Part shown: in pieces, positions 1-6,744 of the stretch
How positions within the stretch are numbered: position 1 is the stretch's first letter
How the letters are laid out: each line of letters opens with the position of its first letter
From: DATLXU01 sp035575515
GTDB taxonomy: Bacteria > Acidobacteriota > Blastocatellia > UBA7656
Reading direction: 5' to 3'
DNA: 15,311 nt
NCBI GenBank assembly: GCA_035575515.1
Contig: DATLXU010000078.1
Span: 1-15,311, forward strand
The notes under the pieces: generated by a model
What the model was told of the DNA's origin: nothing
The model's database searches: none
Seen by the model: only the letters and a program-made list of their open reading frames with translations
Program-made: the position numbers and the translations under genes

Positions 1-2
1 AA

Positions 3-146
3 GCGCACAAGCCGAAAAAAGCTGGGAAGGCGAAGAGTATTTTTCGATACGGATTGAATGATTTGCTGCGCATTTTATGCAACCTGTCGGATCGCATCCA
101 ACAGATTGCTTTTAGACAGGTTATTCAACTTTTGTCCTGTACATAG
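3..146 (+). mobile_element. 3' end of a transposase gene, probably IS4-type (partial)
   Basis: An open frame enters from the left edge and runs 47 codons to a TAG at 144-146. The residues are basic at first (KPKKAGKAK), then give SIFRYGLNDLLRILCNL, and end in QVIQLLSCT. A short basic stretch, a hydrophobic helix and a terminal LSCT are what I recall for the C-terminus of IS4-type transposases; no catalytic residue lies in this piece. The rest of the element and its left end are outside the window. I cannot fix the right terminal repeat, but it should lie between the stop and the TPR gene stop at 171. The assignment rests on a short C-terminal match and is moderate at best. Confidence 0.45.
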
Positions 147-170
147 ATTTGTGGAAACATTTTCTACGGT

Positions 171-1826
171 TCATCGCGCGCTGGCTTGCTTCAAATAATC
201 TTGCGCCTCGCGCAACTCTGGAAGTTGTTGATCGGCCTGTTGCCACTGGCGCAAGAACGCGGAATAAATCTCAGCCGCGCGCTTTCCGTCGCCGCTTCGG
301 GCCGCAGCGCGAGCCGCGCCAATCAGTGACCGTGCGCGATTCGGTTGGCGCGCAAGCGCCGTATTGAATTGCTGCTCCGCTTCTTTCGCGCGGCCTGCCG
401 CAAGCAGTATCTCACCGAACAATTCATGCGAAGGCTTGATGAGTGTCGGTGGCCCTGACGGCGGAGACATCTCTTCTTCAAGCGTAGTGGCTCGCTTCAT
501 TAATTCAATCGCTTCGTCGTAATTGTTCTTCGACGCGGCGAGCGCGGCTTTAACTTCAAGCGCTCTTATCTCGACAATTCTCGCGCGGTAAGGCTCTTTG
601 TTGTCAGCAAGCCGCCTGGCGATAGATTCAAGCTCCGCGACGCTCTTTTCAGCTTCGGTTGACCCCAGTTTTGCCGCGGTAAGCCCACCGATAAAGACCG
701 CAAGCCCGTCGCCGCGCCCGCTCATCTGCGGCGCGGGTTGCGCTCCACCGTGAATTGCATGGTCGCTCGCACCTGATTTTGCTTCATCCGGCCCGGCGAA
801 GTATTTTGCCGCCGCGTCCCACGCTTCGGTTTCGACAACGAAAGCAGCGGCCATGTCTTCGTTGTAGCGGCCAACATCCATATTGCCGCCAGATGAAGCC
901 ATGTCGTTGCGCTTCACGGCAAGCAATTCTTTCGCTTTGCTGTAGCGGCCCTGCTGCAAATAAACGTAAAGCAGCCAGTGAAGGCTGTGATAATCGCGCA
1001 GGCTCAAGGAAAGATTCTTGCGCTTCACCCACGCGTCTGAAACGGCCCACGCCGATTCGTTAGACGCGGCGGCTTCGGGCCACATTCCAAGTTGCAGAAA
1101 GATGTGCGCGGGCATGTGGCGCGCGTGGTGAGCTTCAGGCGCGATCTCGGCATAGCGCCGCGCCGCCGGCAATGCAAGTATCGCGTGTTCAGGATCGTCA
1201 AACGAGTGAATAATGTAGTGCGCCGCGCCGGGATGATTCGGATTCCGCTCGTAAACCGAGAGCGCAATCGCGCCCGCCCGCATCTGCCGCGCGAATCCTT
1301 TGTCGCCCGGCCTCACGGTTCCAAGCAGCGATAGCGCGTAAAAGCATGCCGCTTCATCATCAGGGTAATCGCGATAAACTTTCTCCATTGCCGCCGCATA
1401 CGCCCGGTCGCGCGCGAGCTTGTCGCCTTCGCCATACAAAATGCGAACGGCGTTGATGAAGGCTCGCTCGCGGGGCGTGATCTTCATTGTGTCTTTAATC
1501 TTTGCGAGCGCCTTGCGCGCGGCCTCAGTGTCCTGCTGCGCCCACAGCGGATGATTGTAAGTCATCGCTTCGCCCCAGTAGCCCATTGCAAAGTCGGGAT
1601 CAATCCGCGTGGCCTCGCGGAATTCGTCGAGCGCCTCTTCGTACCAGAACGAATGAAGCGCAGCCACGCCTCTAAGAAAATGCGCCTGCGCTTCAGGGGA
1701 ACCGGAGGTTGGAAAATTTACCGTTCCGAGTTTCGATTGCTGCGCGCTTGCGGCAATAGACAAAAGCGAAATGACAAGCGCGACTAAGAGCAGCGACCAT
1801 TTGCGACTGTGACCAGTGAGCGACAT
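171..1826 (-). CDS. Exported tetratricopeptide-repeat protein
   Basis: A 551-residue protein of unknown exact function. The first ~28 residues form a signal peptide: SRKW, then a hydrophobic stretch LLLVALVISLLSIAASA, with likely cleavage before QQSKLG. The body is alpha-helical TPR-like sequence, e.g. SFWYEEALDEFREATRIDPDFAMGYWGEAM near the N-terminus and a final block around AEQQFNTALARQPNRARSLIGAARAAARSGD. It probably works as a periplasmic or lipid-anchored scaffold. An ATG exists ten codons upstream, but 1826 is preferred because an AGGGGTG ribosome site sits just before it and the signal peptide then starts cleanly. The gene faces the partial transposase and is divergent from the exported protein at 2026, so the ~200-base gap between them should hold both promoters. 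The TPR fold is fairly sure; the role is unknown. Confidence 0.85.
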   Translation of the reverse strand: MSLTGHSRKWSLLLVALVISLLSIAASAQQSKLGTVNFPTSGSPEAQAHFLRGVAALHSFWYEEALDEFREATRIDPDFAMGYWGEAMTYNHPLWAQQDTEAARKALAKIKDTMKITPRERAFINAVRILYGEGDKLARDRAYAAAMEKVYRDYPDDEAACFYALSLLGTVRPGDKGFARQMRAGAIALSVYERNPNHPGAAHYIIHSFDDPEHAILALPAARRYAEIAPEAHHARHMPAHIFLQLGMWPEAAASNESAWAVSDAWVKRKNLSLSLRDYHSLHWLLYVYLQQGRYSKAKELLAVKRNDMASSGGNMDVGRYNEDMAAAFVVETEAWDAAAKYFAGPDEAKSGASDHAIHGGAQPAPQMSGRGDGLAVFIGGLTAAKLGSTEAEKSVAELESIARRLADNKEPYRARIVEIRALEVKAALAASKNNYDEAIELMKRATTLEEEMSPPSGPPTLIKPSHELFGEILLAAGRAKEAEQQFNTALARQPNRARSLIGAARAAARSGDGKRAAEIYSAFLRQWQQADQQLPELREAQDYLKQASAR

Positions 1827-2025
1827 GGCTTTCACCCCTGTTGATTGGATTTCCATTCGAGCCGTTCAATTCTATTCCCGCTCAAACGGGCTTACAAGCT
1901 GCTCAGGGTTTGAACGCCAATCTAAACGGGCGCGTCGCAAAGCAGAAGTTTTATTTCGGCATTGCGCGACGGTTGTGGTAGTATGGCCCAACGTGAAGTC
2001 GAGGCTGAATCTTAAGAGGTGCGAT

Positions 2026-2805
2026 ATGTTGAACATAATTGATCGGTCCATGCTCAGGTTATCAACCCTTCTGCTTCTGATTATTTCTATGACGGCGCTC
2101 GCCGTTCCCGCTGCAGCTTTCGATGGCCCTCAAAATAAGGAAGGCGATGGCAAACAATCTGCGCCCGCGACGACCACAGCGCCGCAGACGCTGAACATCT
2201 CTTACGCGCTTTACAACGATTCGATAGGCGCTGTGCCGACTGCCGCGCCGAAATCGCCAGCGACTATGCCGCCTCCCCCTGCTGTCAGCACTGCGCCGAT
2301 GACTGCGGGCGAGAAGTTCAAGTACTGGGCGAAAAGTTCATTCTTCTCGCCCGGCGCTTATGGGCTGTCTCTCTTTTCAGGGCTATTCAACGAAGCGATA
2401 GACGACGACAAAGGCAAACCGATGACGGCGGGCAATTATTTCCCGGATGCCCTGACGCGCGCGGCGCGTAGTTTCGCATTCCGCGCCACGTCGGGCTTCT
2501 TCGAGAAGTTTGCTTACGCGACCATCTTCAAGCAGGACCCGCGCTATCACCGCTCGGACAAGAAAGGCGCGGGCGGAAAGATCGCTTACGCCGTGAGCCG
2601 ATTGTTCGTCACGCAGGGCGACCGCTGCGGCTGCGATCAGTTTAACATATCATTCCTCGCCGGAGGACTCACAGCCGGTTTCATAGCAAACGCATGGGAC
2701 CGCGAAGAGCGCAGAGATACCCGGCACGCATTCACACGATGGACCACGCACCTCGGCCTGACCGCGCTGTCGAACATCCTGAAAGAATTCATCGGCGGAC
2801 AGTAA
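2026..2805 (+). CDS. Conserved exported protein of unknown function
   Basis: A 259-residue protein. Residues 1-31 are a signal peptide: a basic start, then LRLSTLLLLIISMTALAVPAAA, with cleavage likely before FDGPQN. A proline/threonine/alanine-rich low-complexity linker (about 40-95) follows. The conserved-looking part begins with AGEKFKYWAKSSFFSPGAYG and contains FEKFAYATIFKQDPRYHR, a Cys-Gly-Cys in DRCGCDQFN, and FLAGGLTAGFIANAW. I recall similar proteins (FSPGAY, QDPRY, AGG...ANAW) as common unnamed proteins of Acidobacteriota, possibly envelope-associated, but no enzyme motif is visible. The open frame reaches back to 1816, overlapping the divergent TPR gene. The ATG at 2026 is chosen because an AAGAGGT ribosome site lies 5-6 bases upstream and the signal peptide begins there. 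Confidence 0.75.
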   Translation: MLNIIDRSMLRLSTLLLLIISMTALAVPAAAFDGPQNKEGDGKQSAPATTTAPQTLNISYALYNDSIGAVPTAAPKSPATMPPPPAVSTAPMTAGEKFKYWAKSSFFSPGAYGLSLFSGLFNEAIDDDKGKPMTAGNYFPDALTRAARSFAFRATSGFFEKFAYATIFKQDPRYHRSDKKGAGGKIAYAVSRLFVTQGDRCGCDQFNISFLAGGLTAGFIANAWDREERRDTRHAFTRWTTHLGLTALSNILKEFIGGQ

Positions 2806-2827
2806 GCGAAGTTAAAAGAGAAAAGTC

Positions 2828-2882
2828 AAAAGGCAAAGGTGGGAGACGGGTATGATCTCGCCTCTCTCCACTTTTGCCTTTT
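2828..2882. terminator. Bidirectional stem-loop between convergent genes
   Basis: The left arm AAAAGGCAAAGGTGGGAGA (2828-2846) pairs with TCTCCACTTTTGCCTTTT (2865-2882), with one mismatch and one gap. A run of T follows on either strand. It sits exactly between the plus-strand exported protein (stop 2805) and recO (minus, stop codon 2881-2883, partly inside the arm), so it can end transcription from both sides. The left side reads as repeats of an AAAAGGC-like seven-base word, like the other intergenic hairpins in this window. Confidence 0.65.
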
Positions 2883-3630
2883 AGTTTTGCCTTATGTTGA
2901 GCAGCGGGCGCGAGCGAAGGTCGCGCTCAAGCGCGTTGCGGATGATTTGATAATTGATGTCGGCAATCTGAGCGAGCCGCTCTGCGCCGACGCGCCTGCG
3001 CGCGAACGCCGTTGGATGCGCGCGAAACATTTCATTGATGACTTTGCGCAGCACCCCGTCAACCACAGCGCCGCGCCCTCCACTGCAAGCCGCGCATCGC
3101 GGCGTTCCTTCAGGCGTTAAAAAGACCGATTCGTCGCCGGCGACAGCTTCGCCACACGCGGCGCAACGCGAAGTGTCGGGAAAGAATCCCGCAAGCCTCA
3201 GCAACCAGGATTCAAAATACCTGAGCACGTGCGCGAGGTCGTGGCCCTCTTCGATTGCTTCGAGCGACGCTGCGACAAGGCGATATAACCTCTCATTCGG
3301 CTCGTGCTCAGGCAGAAACTCCGTGAGCAATTCGGCCATGTAAGAAAACGCGCTCGCCGTATCAACATCGCGCGCCGCGCTATGGAAATGCGAGTGCACT
3401 ATCTCGCACGTAGAGACGCTCATCAGCTCGCGCCCTTCTTTTTGAAAATAGGTCAGCGCTACTTCAGTGAACGGCTCAAGCGCGGAGCCGAACCGGCTCT
3501 TCATCTTTCGCGCGCCGTGAGCGACGCCACGCACCTTGCCCGAATCCTTCGTGAGAAAGATGCAAATCTTATCGGCTTCAGCCAGTGAATATGTCCTGAG
3601 CACAAAGGCCTCTGTCGTGTGTAATGGCAT
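2881..3630 (-). CDS. recO: DNA repair protein RecO
   Basis: RecO binds DNA and RecR and helps load RecA onto SSB-coated single strands in gap repair. The 249-residue protein has the usual length and layout. An N-terminal OB-fold opens with HTTEAFVLRTYSLAEADKI and continues through GVAHGARKMKSRFGSALEPF, the typical RecO signature. A helical middle domain follows, then a zinc-finger-like region with two CxxC pairs (C156/C159 and C179/C182). The C-terminal helix is RPLLNIR. The frame could begin one codon earlier at a TTG, but ATG at 3630 is preferred, with GAGG about eight bases upstream. It is monocistronic here, with its own extended -10 promoter and a shared terminator at its end. Confidence 0.95.
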   Translation of the reverse strand: MPLHTTEAFVLRTYSLAEADKICIFLTKDSGKVRGVAHGARKMKSRFGSALEPFTEVALTYFQKEGRELMSVSTCEIVHSHFHSAARDVDTASAFSYMAELLTEFLPEHEPNERLYRLVAASLEAIEEGHDLAHVLRYFESWLLRLAGFFPDTSRCAACGEAVAGDESVFLTPEGTPRCAACSGGRGAVVDGVLRKVINEMFRAHPTAFARRRVGAERLAQIADINYQIIRNALERDLRSRPLLNIRQN

Positions 3631-3648
3631 CAATAAAACCTCGCAAGA

Positions 3649-3654
3649 ATTATA
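3649..3654 (-). promoter_or_regulatory. Extended -10 promoter for recO
   Basis: On the minus strand the sequence TGATATAAT gives a perfect TATAAT with the upstream TG of an extended -10 element. No good -35 box lies at 16-18 bases, as expected for this class. The predicted start is about 3642, so the leader would be only about a dozen bases and would begin at the GAGG ribosome site. The very short leader is the weak point of the call. Confidence 0.45.
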
Positions 3655-3663
3655 TCAAAACGT

Positions 3664-3766
3664 AGTCTGAAGTCCGTAGCCCGACGTCCGAAGTCGAAGG
3701 CTCTGAGAGAACCTGCACCCACTTATTGTGCGTAAGCTCGTGGCTTCGGACTACGGACTTTGGACT
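3664..3766. repeat. Intergenic inverted repeat made of an AGTCCGA-like word
   Basis: The left part (3664-3692) reads AGTCTGAAGTCCGTAGCCCG and continues with repeated GTCCGA words. The right part (3744-3766) is CTTCGGACTACGGACTTTGG followed by ACT. The right part's complement matches the left nearly throughout, with one seven-base insertion on the left. The words are degenerate copies of a seven-base unit. The loop is about 50 bases. It lies between divergently oriented recO and the PLP-enzyme remnant, so it is not simply a terminator. Confidence 0.7.
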
Positions 3767-3865
3767 CTGCTGTGATAGCAGTCACTGCGCGCCGTGACGC
3801 GAGTCATTGTTTTTGCGCCGCGCGAAATCAGATACTGGCCCCAGCAATTTCAAAAGGAGTTCGCC

Positions 3866-4096
3866 ATGAAAAAGCGCCGGAAAGCGCAACGCATTTACAA
3901 CAAAGAGACTCGACTCATTCACGGCGATTTTTATTCTCCGCACTGGGACTACAAGGATCACATCATCCCGCCTATCAGCGCGTCGGCGGCTTATCGGCTT
4001 GAGAGCGCCGAGCGCGGGGCCGAAGGGTTTCAGGAATTCGCCAACCCTGAGAGGCTTTCAGTAAGCTCGCCGCAAACGGCTATCGCGCTGTGCTGA
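3866..4096 (+). pseudogene. 5' fragment of a Cys/Met-metabolism PLP-dependent enzyme
   Basis: The ATG at 3866 has a strong AAAGGAG ribosome site. About 60 residues then look like the N-terminus of a trans-sulfuration-type PLP enzyme (cystathionine gamma-synthase / methionine gamma-lyase fold): KETRLIHGDF, PHWDYKDHIIPPISASAAYR and GFQEFANPE. After FANPE (about 4048) the similarity stops and the frame closes at 4096 in unrelated residues. The PLP-binding lysine and some 350 residues of the usual enzyme are absent, so this piece cannot be active. Phosphatase sequence begins in another frame at 4051, so the two genes are joined within a few bases. The original specific reaction cannot be told from this much. 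Confidence 0.7.
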
Positions 4097-4449
4097 ATCT
4101 GCGCACTGCGAACGAAGGCGTTGACCTTGCGCGCGAGCGCGAATTGGTTGAAAAAGCCGGGATGCGTTACATCAGCATTCCGATAGCGACGAGCGCGCTG
4201 AAAAATGAAGACGCCGAAGCGTTCATCAAAGCTGTTAAAGACGAGAGCAATCATCCGATGCTGATTCATTGCGCCAGCGCCAACCGCGTCGGAGCTTTCC
4301 TGATGATATACCGCGTCGTCGAGCAGGACTGGCCAGAAGAGAAGGCGTTGGAAGAAGCGACGAAGGTGGGCCTGACCAACCCCGTGTTGAAAGAGTTTGC
4401 GCGCAAATATATCGAGGCGCGCAAGCAGAAGAAAGCATCAGGCGGCTGA
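4090..4449 (+). CDS. N-terminally truncated DSP/DUF442-type phosphatase
   Basis: Conserved sequence in this frame starts at 4051 (EAFSKLAANGYRAVLNLRT), just after an in-frame TGA at 4048-4050. The first usable start is the GTG at 4090, giving 119 residues. The fold is that of small dual-specificity-type phosphatases. NLRTANEG is followed by the signature loop IHCASANRVGAF, a C-x4-R form like that of the beta-lactamase-hydrolase-associated (DUF442) group rather than the classic C-x5-R. The catalytic Cys and Arg are therefore present, but a leading segment, usually including an export signal and the first strands, is missing. No ribosome site precedes 4090. Whether any product is made is doubtful; substrate unknown. 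Confidence 0.65.
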   Translation: MLNLRTANEGVDLARERELVEKAGMRYISIPIATSALKNEDAEAFIKAVKDESNHPMLIHCASANRVGAFLMIYRVVEQDWPEEKALEEATKVGLTNPVLKEFARKYIEARKQKKASGG

Positions 4450-4491
4450 TCGGAAAGCAAATAATCGAACGGTTGTTTTATTCAACAGTAG

Positions 4492-4519
4492 AGGCGCGAC
4501 CACAGCCGCGCCTTTTTTT
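4492..4519 (+). terminator. Rho-independent terminator after the phosphatase fragment
   Basis: AGGCGCG (4492-4498) and CGCGCCT (4507-4513) form a seven-pair GC-rich stem with an eight-base loop. T 4513-4519 gives the following T run. It lies 43 bases after the phosphatase stop and separates it from larE. Confidence 0.85.
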
Positions 4520-4596
4520 GTCTTTGCCATAATTCACAGCGGCTCATTCGGTATGCACAGTTGCTCGCGCGGCTCTACACGGATACCATTGAATCT

Positions 4597-5457
4597 ATGA
4601 TAACTCAAGCAAACGTGAATGCAATCAGTCACTCAGCAGACTCGCTCGAAGCGAAAGAACAAAAGCTGAGAGAGTTGCTGCGCAGTTACGGCTCGGTGAT
4701 AGTCGCCTTCTCAGGCGGTGTTGACAGCGCCTACCTTGCTTACGCGGCAAACAGCGAGTTAGGCTCGCGGGCTTTGGCCGTGACGGGCGACAGCGCATCT
4801 TATCCCACTTTTCAGCGTGAGCTTGCCGATAAGCTCACCGCGCAGTTCGGCATCCGCCACGAGATAATTTTCACCGAAGAGTTTGACGATCCAAACTACA
4901 CCAGCAACCCGGCGAACCGGTGTTATTACTGCAAGTCGGAACTCTACACGAAGCTGAACGAGTTGGCGCGCGAGCGCGGCTTTGCGGTCATCTGCGACGG
5001 CACGAATGCGGATGACGTTGGCGATTATCGTCCAGGCCGTCAAGCTGCGCGCGAAATGGATGTGCGCTCGCCGCTGCTTGAATGTGGGTTGACGAAGGCA
5101 GACATACGTGAGTTGTCGCGGCGAGCGGGGCTGCCTACCTGGGATGAGCCTGCGTCGGCGTGTTTGTCCTCGCGCATTCCCTATGGTCAGGTCGTGACGA
5201 TAGAAAAACTCACGATGGTGGACAAAGCGGAAATCGCGTTGAAGCAGCTAGGCTTTCGTCAGGTGAGAGTGCGCCATCACGGCGATGTTGCGCGCATCGA
5301 AGTCGCGGAACAAGAGATGGCGCTTGCCTTGACGATTGAGATGGCGCGGCGAATGTCAGAGGCGTTGAAGCGGATCGGCTTCCGCTACGTGGCGCTTGAC
5401 CTTGAAGGCTATCGAACGGGGTCGCTCAACGAAGGAATCAAAGGGAGCGTTGGTTGA
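4597..5457 (+). CDS. larE: ATP-dependent sacrificial/catalytic sulfur transferase LarE
   Basis: LarE inserts sulfur into the pyridinium dicarboxylate precursor of the nickel-pincer nucleotide (lactate racemase cofactor). The 286-residue protein has the PP-loop SGGVDSAYL (39-47) for adenylation, then GDSASYP. NPANRCYYCKSEL supplies Cys109 and Cys112, CDGTNADDVGDYRPG is a LarE signature, and EPASACLSSRIPYG supplies Cys189. Cys189 matches the sulfur-donating cysteine of the Lactobacillus enzyme. The extra CxxC pair makes it resemble the three-cysteine type, reported in Thermotoga to hold an Fe-S cluster. ATG 4597 is chosen; a TTG lies twelve codons upstream. Neither start has a strong ribosome site. 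No larA, larB or larC is in the window. Confidence 0.93.
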   Translation: MITQANVNAISHSADSLEAKEQKLRELLRSYGSVIVAFSGGVDSAYLAYAANSELGSRALAVTGDSASYPTFQRELADKLTAQFGIRHEIIFTEEFDDPNYTSNPANRCYYCKSELYTKLNELARERGFAVICDGTNADDVGDYRPGRQAAREMDVRSPLLECGLTKADIRELSRRAGLPTWDEPASACLSSRIPYGQVVTIEKLTMVDKAEIALKQLGFRQVRVRHHGDVARIEVAEQEMALALTIEMARRMSEALKRIGFRYVALDLEGYRTGSLNEGIKGSVG

Positions 5458-5469
5458 AGCATCGAAGGT

Positions 5470-5565
5470 TCACGATGCCTTTTCGAGCTTCTCGATTCGA
5501 GCTTCAAAATCGCGGAGGTCAGCTTGAACCGAAAGGATATTGTCATTAAGTATTGTTATCTTTCG
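5470..5565 (-). pseudogene. Untranslated 3' remnant of the coiled-coil gene
   Basis: In the same frame as the short coiled-coil gene, just after its TAG, 31 sense codons run to a TGA at 5470-5472. They read RKITILNDNILSVQ, then ADLRDFEARIEKLEKAS. This continues the heptad pattern of the upstream protein and looks like its natural C-terminus. It is translated only if the amber codon is read through or is an error. Confidence 0.6.
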
Positions 5566-5772
5566 CTAGACCTGCTTCAAACCCGTCATCAGATCGGCTT
5601 GCAGCTTATCCTGCTTTTCTTCCAAACGAACGACAATCACGCGCATCTCAGTTAACTGCTCCTGCATCCCTGTCTGCCGCTCTCGAACTTCAGTCAACTG
5701 CTCGGCGAGTGAATCTATTCTCTCAAGCACGGTTTCAATAGTCGGCTTTGTGGTTTTATCGCCGTTACTCAT
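5566..5772 (-). CDS. Small coiled-coil protein, cut by an amber codon
   Basis: A 68-residue protein: a short polar start (MSNGDKTTKPT), then continuous heptad sequence such as ETVLERIDSLAEQLTEV and MRVIVVRLEEKQDKLQADL. This predicts a cytoplasmic dimeric or trimeric coiled coil. There is no signal, membrane segment or enzyme motif. ATG 5772 is used instead of the upstream 5784 start because the coiled-coil family I recall begins with a short polar tail and a GTGGGTGAG site lies just before it. The TAG at 5566-5568 is followed in frame by 31 more codons of the same style, so the original gene was probably about 100 codons. Function unknown. It converges on larE. Confidence 0.6.
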   Translation of the reverse strand: MSNGDKTTKPTIETVLERIDSLAEQLTEVRERQTGMQEQLTEMRVIVVRLEEKQDKLQADLMTGLKQV

Positions 5773-5834
5773 GCTCACCCACACTTCCTGGCTGTCTTAT
5801 TAATACGATGGCTCGCGCGCAAAGTCAACGAGCA

Positions 5835-6614
5835 TCAATTGCGCTCTTCGGCCTCACCGAAAGCGCCGTGACGGCCTGCGCCGCTGGCGAAGCGTTCGGC
5901 TCCGCTGCGGCTTTCTGCTCTTAATGCCGCAAGCCCGTGATTGAATTCGTTCGCTATCGCTTCTTCAAAGCTCAAATCGAATTGTTCGTAAGCAGAGAGC
6001 CTATCGCCGCGAAGGCAAACCTGCGGGAACGCAGCTATCTCGCGCGCAAGCGCCTCAGCCGCTTCGCGTGCCTTTCCCTTTTCGACCACGCGATTGACAA
6101 GGCTCATGCTCAAGGCTTCGCTTGCTCCAACGGCGCGCCCTGTGAGTATCAAATCGAGCGCGCGGCTGAGTCCTATCAAGCGAGGCAGACGAATCGTGCC
6201 GCCGTCAATCAATGGAATTCCCCAGCGACGACAGAATACGCCAAGCACAGCGCCCTCTTCCGCCAGTCTGAGGTCGCACCACAGCGCAAGCTCAAGCCCG
6301 CCTGCTACTGCGTAACCTGAAATCGCGGCGATGACAGGCTTACCCAAAAGCATCCGCGATGGTCCCATCGGCCCGTCGCCTGTTGATTCGATTCGGTTGC
6401 CTCCGCCTGCCGCGAACGCCTTCAAATCTGCGCCCGCGCAAAAGCAGCCGCCTTCGCCATAGAGCACGCCGACGCGCGCTTCGTCATCTTCATCGAATGC
6501 GCGAAACGCATCTGCTAGCATCTGCGCTGTCGCACGGTCAACGGCGTTGCGAACTTCGGGGCGATTCAAGATGACGGTTGTAACAGGGCCATTCTTTTCG
6601 ACACGAATTGACAC
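5835..6614 (-). CDS. Crotonase / enoyl-CoA hydratase family protein
   Basis: A 259-residue single-domain crotonase-fold protein acting on an acyl-CoA in the cytoplasm. It shows MSIRVEKNGPVTTVILNRPEVRNAV and the CoA/oxyanion-hole segment CFCAGADLKAF (57-67). The second oxyanion segment is GYAVAGGLELALWCD (100-114), with Glu108 at the position of the first catalytic Glu of enoyl-CoA hydratase. At the position of the second catalytic Glu the sequence has Cys128 in GVFCRRWGIPLIDGGT, so a plain hydratase reaction is uncertain. This CRRWG..DGGT variant is, as I recall, a recurrent subfamily usually annotated as enoyl-CoA hydratase. The start is GTG 6614 with an excellent GGAGGT site five bases before it. 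No fatty-acid genes are adjacent. Confidence 0.9.
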   Translation of the reverse strand: MSIRVEKNGPVTTVILNRPEVRNAVDRATAQMLADAFRAFDEDDEARVGVLYGEGGCFCAGADLKAFAAGGGNRIESTGDGPMGPSRMLLGKPVIAAISGYAVAGGLELALWCDLRLAEEGAVLGVFCRRWGIPLIDGGTIRLPRLIGLSRALDLILTGRAVGASEALSMSLVNRVVEKGKAREAAEALAREIAAFPQVCLRGDRLSAYEQFDLSFEEAIANEFNHGLAALRAESRSGAERFASGAGRHGAFGEAEERN

Positions 6615-6744
6615 GATTCACCTCCGCGATGAGTGGTTTCAATGAAAGCGATAAGCGATGAGAGACACTCCTTAATCGAAGTTTCCTTCTAACAGAAATC
6701 GGGATTGATAGCGATCTCTTCGCCTGGCGCGGAGCCTTGCAGGA

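Noticed and set aside
1816..2025. Upstream extension of the exported protein to 1816 (329 residues)
   Set aside because: The extra 70 residues are unlike a protein start, overlap the divergent TPR gene and would bury the signal peptide; the ATG at 2026 has its own AAGAGGT site.
3664..3766. Treating the AGTCCGA palindrome as a CRISPR or a transcription terminator
   Set aside because: There are no regular spacers, and it lies between divergent genes with no T run, so neither reading fits.
4090..4449. Calling the phosphatase an intact small gene starting at GTG 4090
   Set aside because: Family-like sequence continues upstream of the GTG to 4051, and the start lacks a ribosome site, so the gene is truncated.
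5566..5772. General amber recoding (TAG read as an amino acid) in this genome
   Set aside because: TAG ends acyP and the right-edge gene at natural family ends, so one mutated codon explains the coiled-coil case better.
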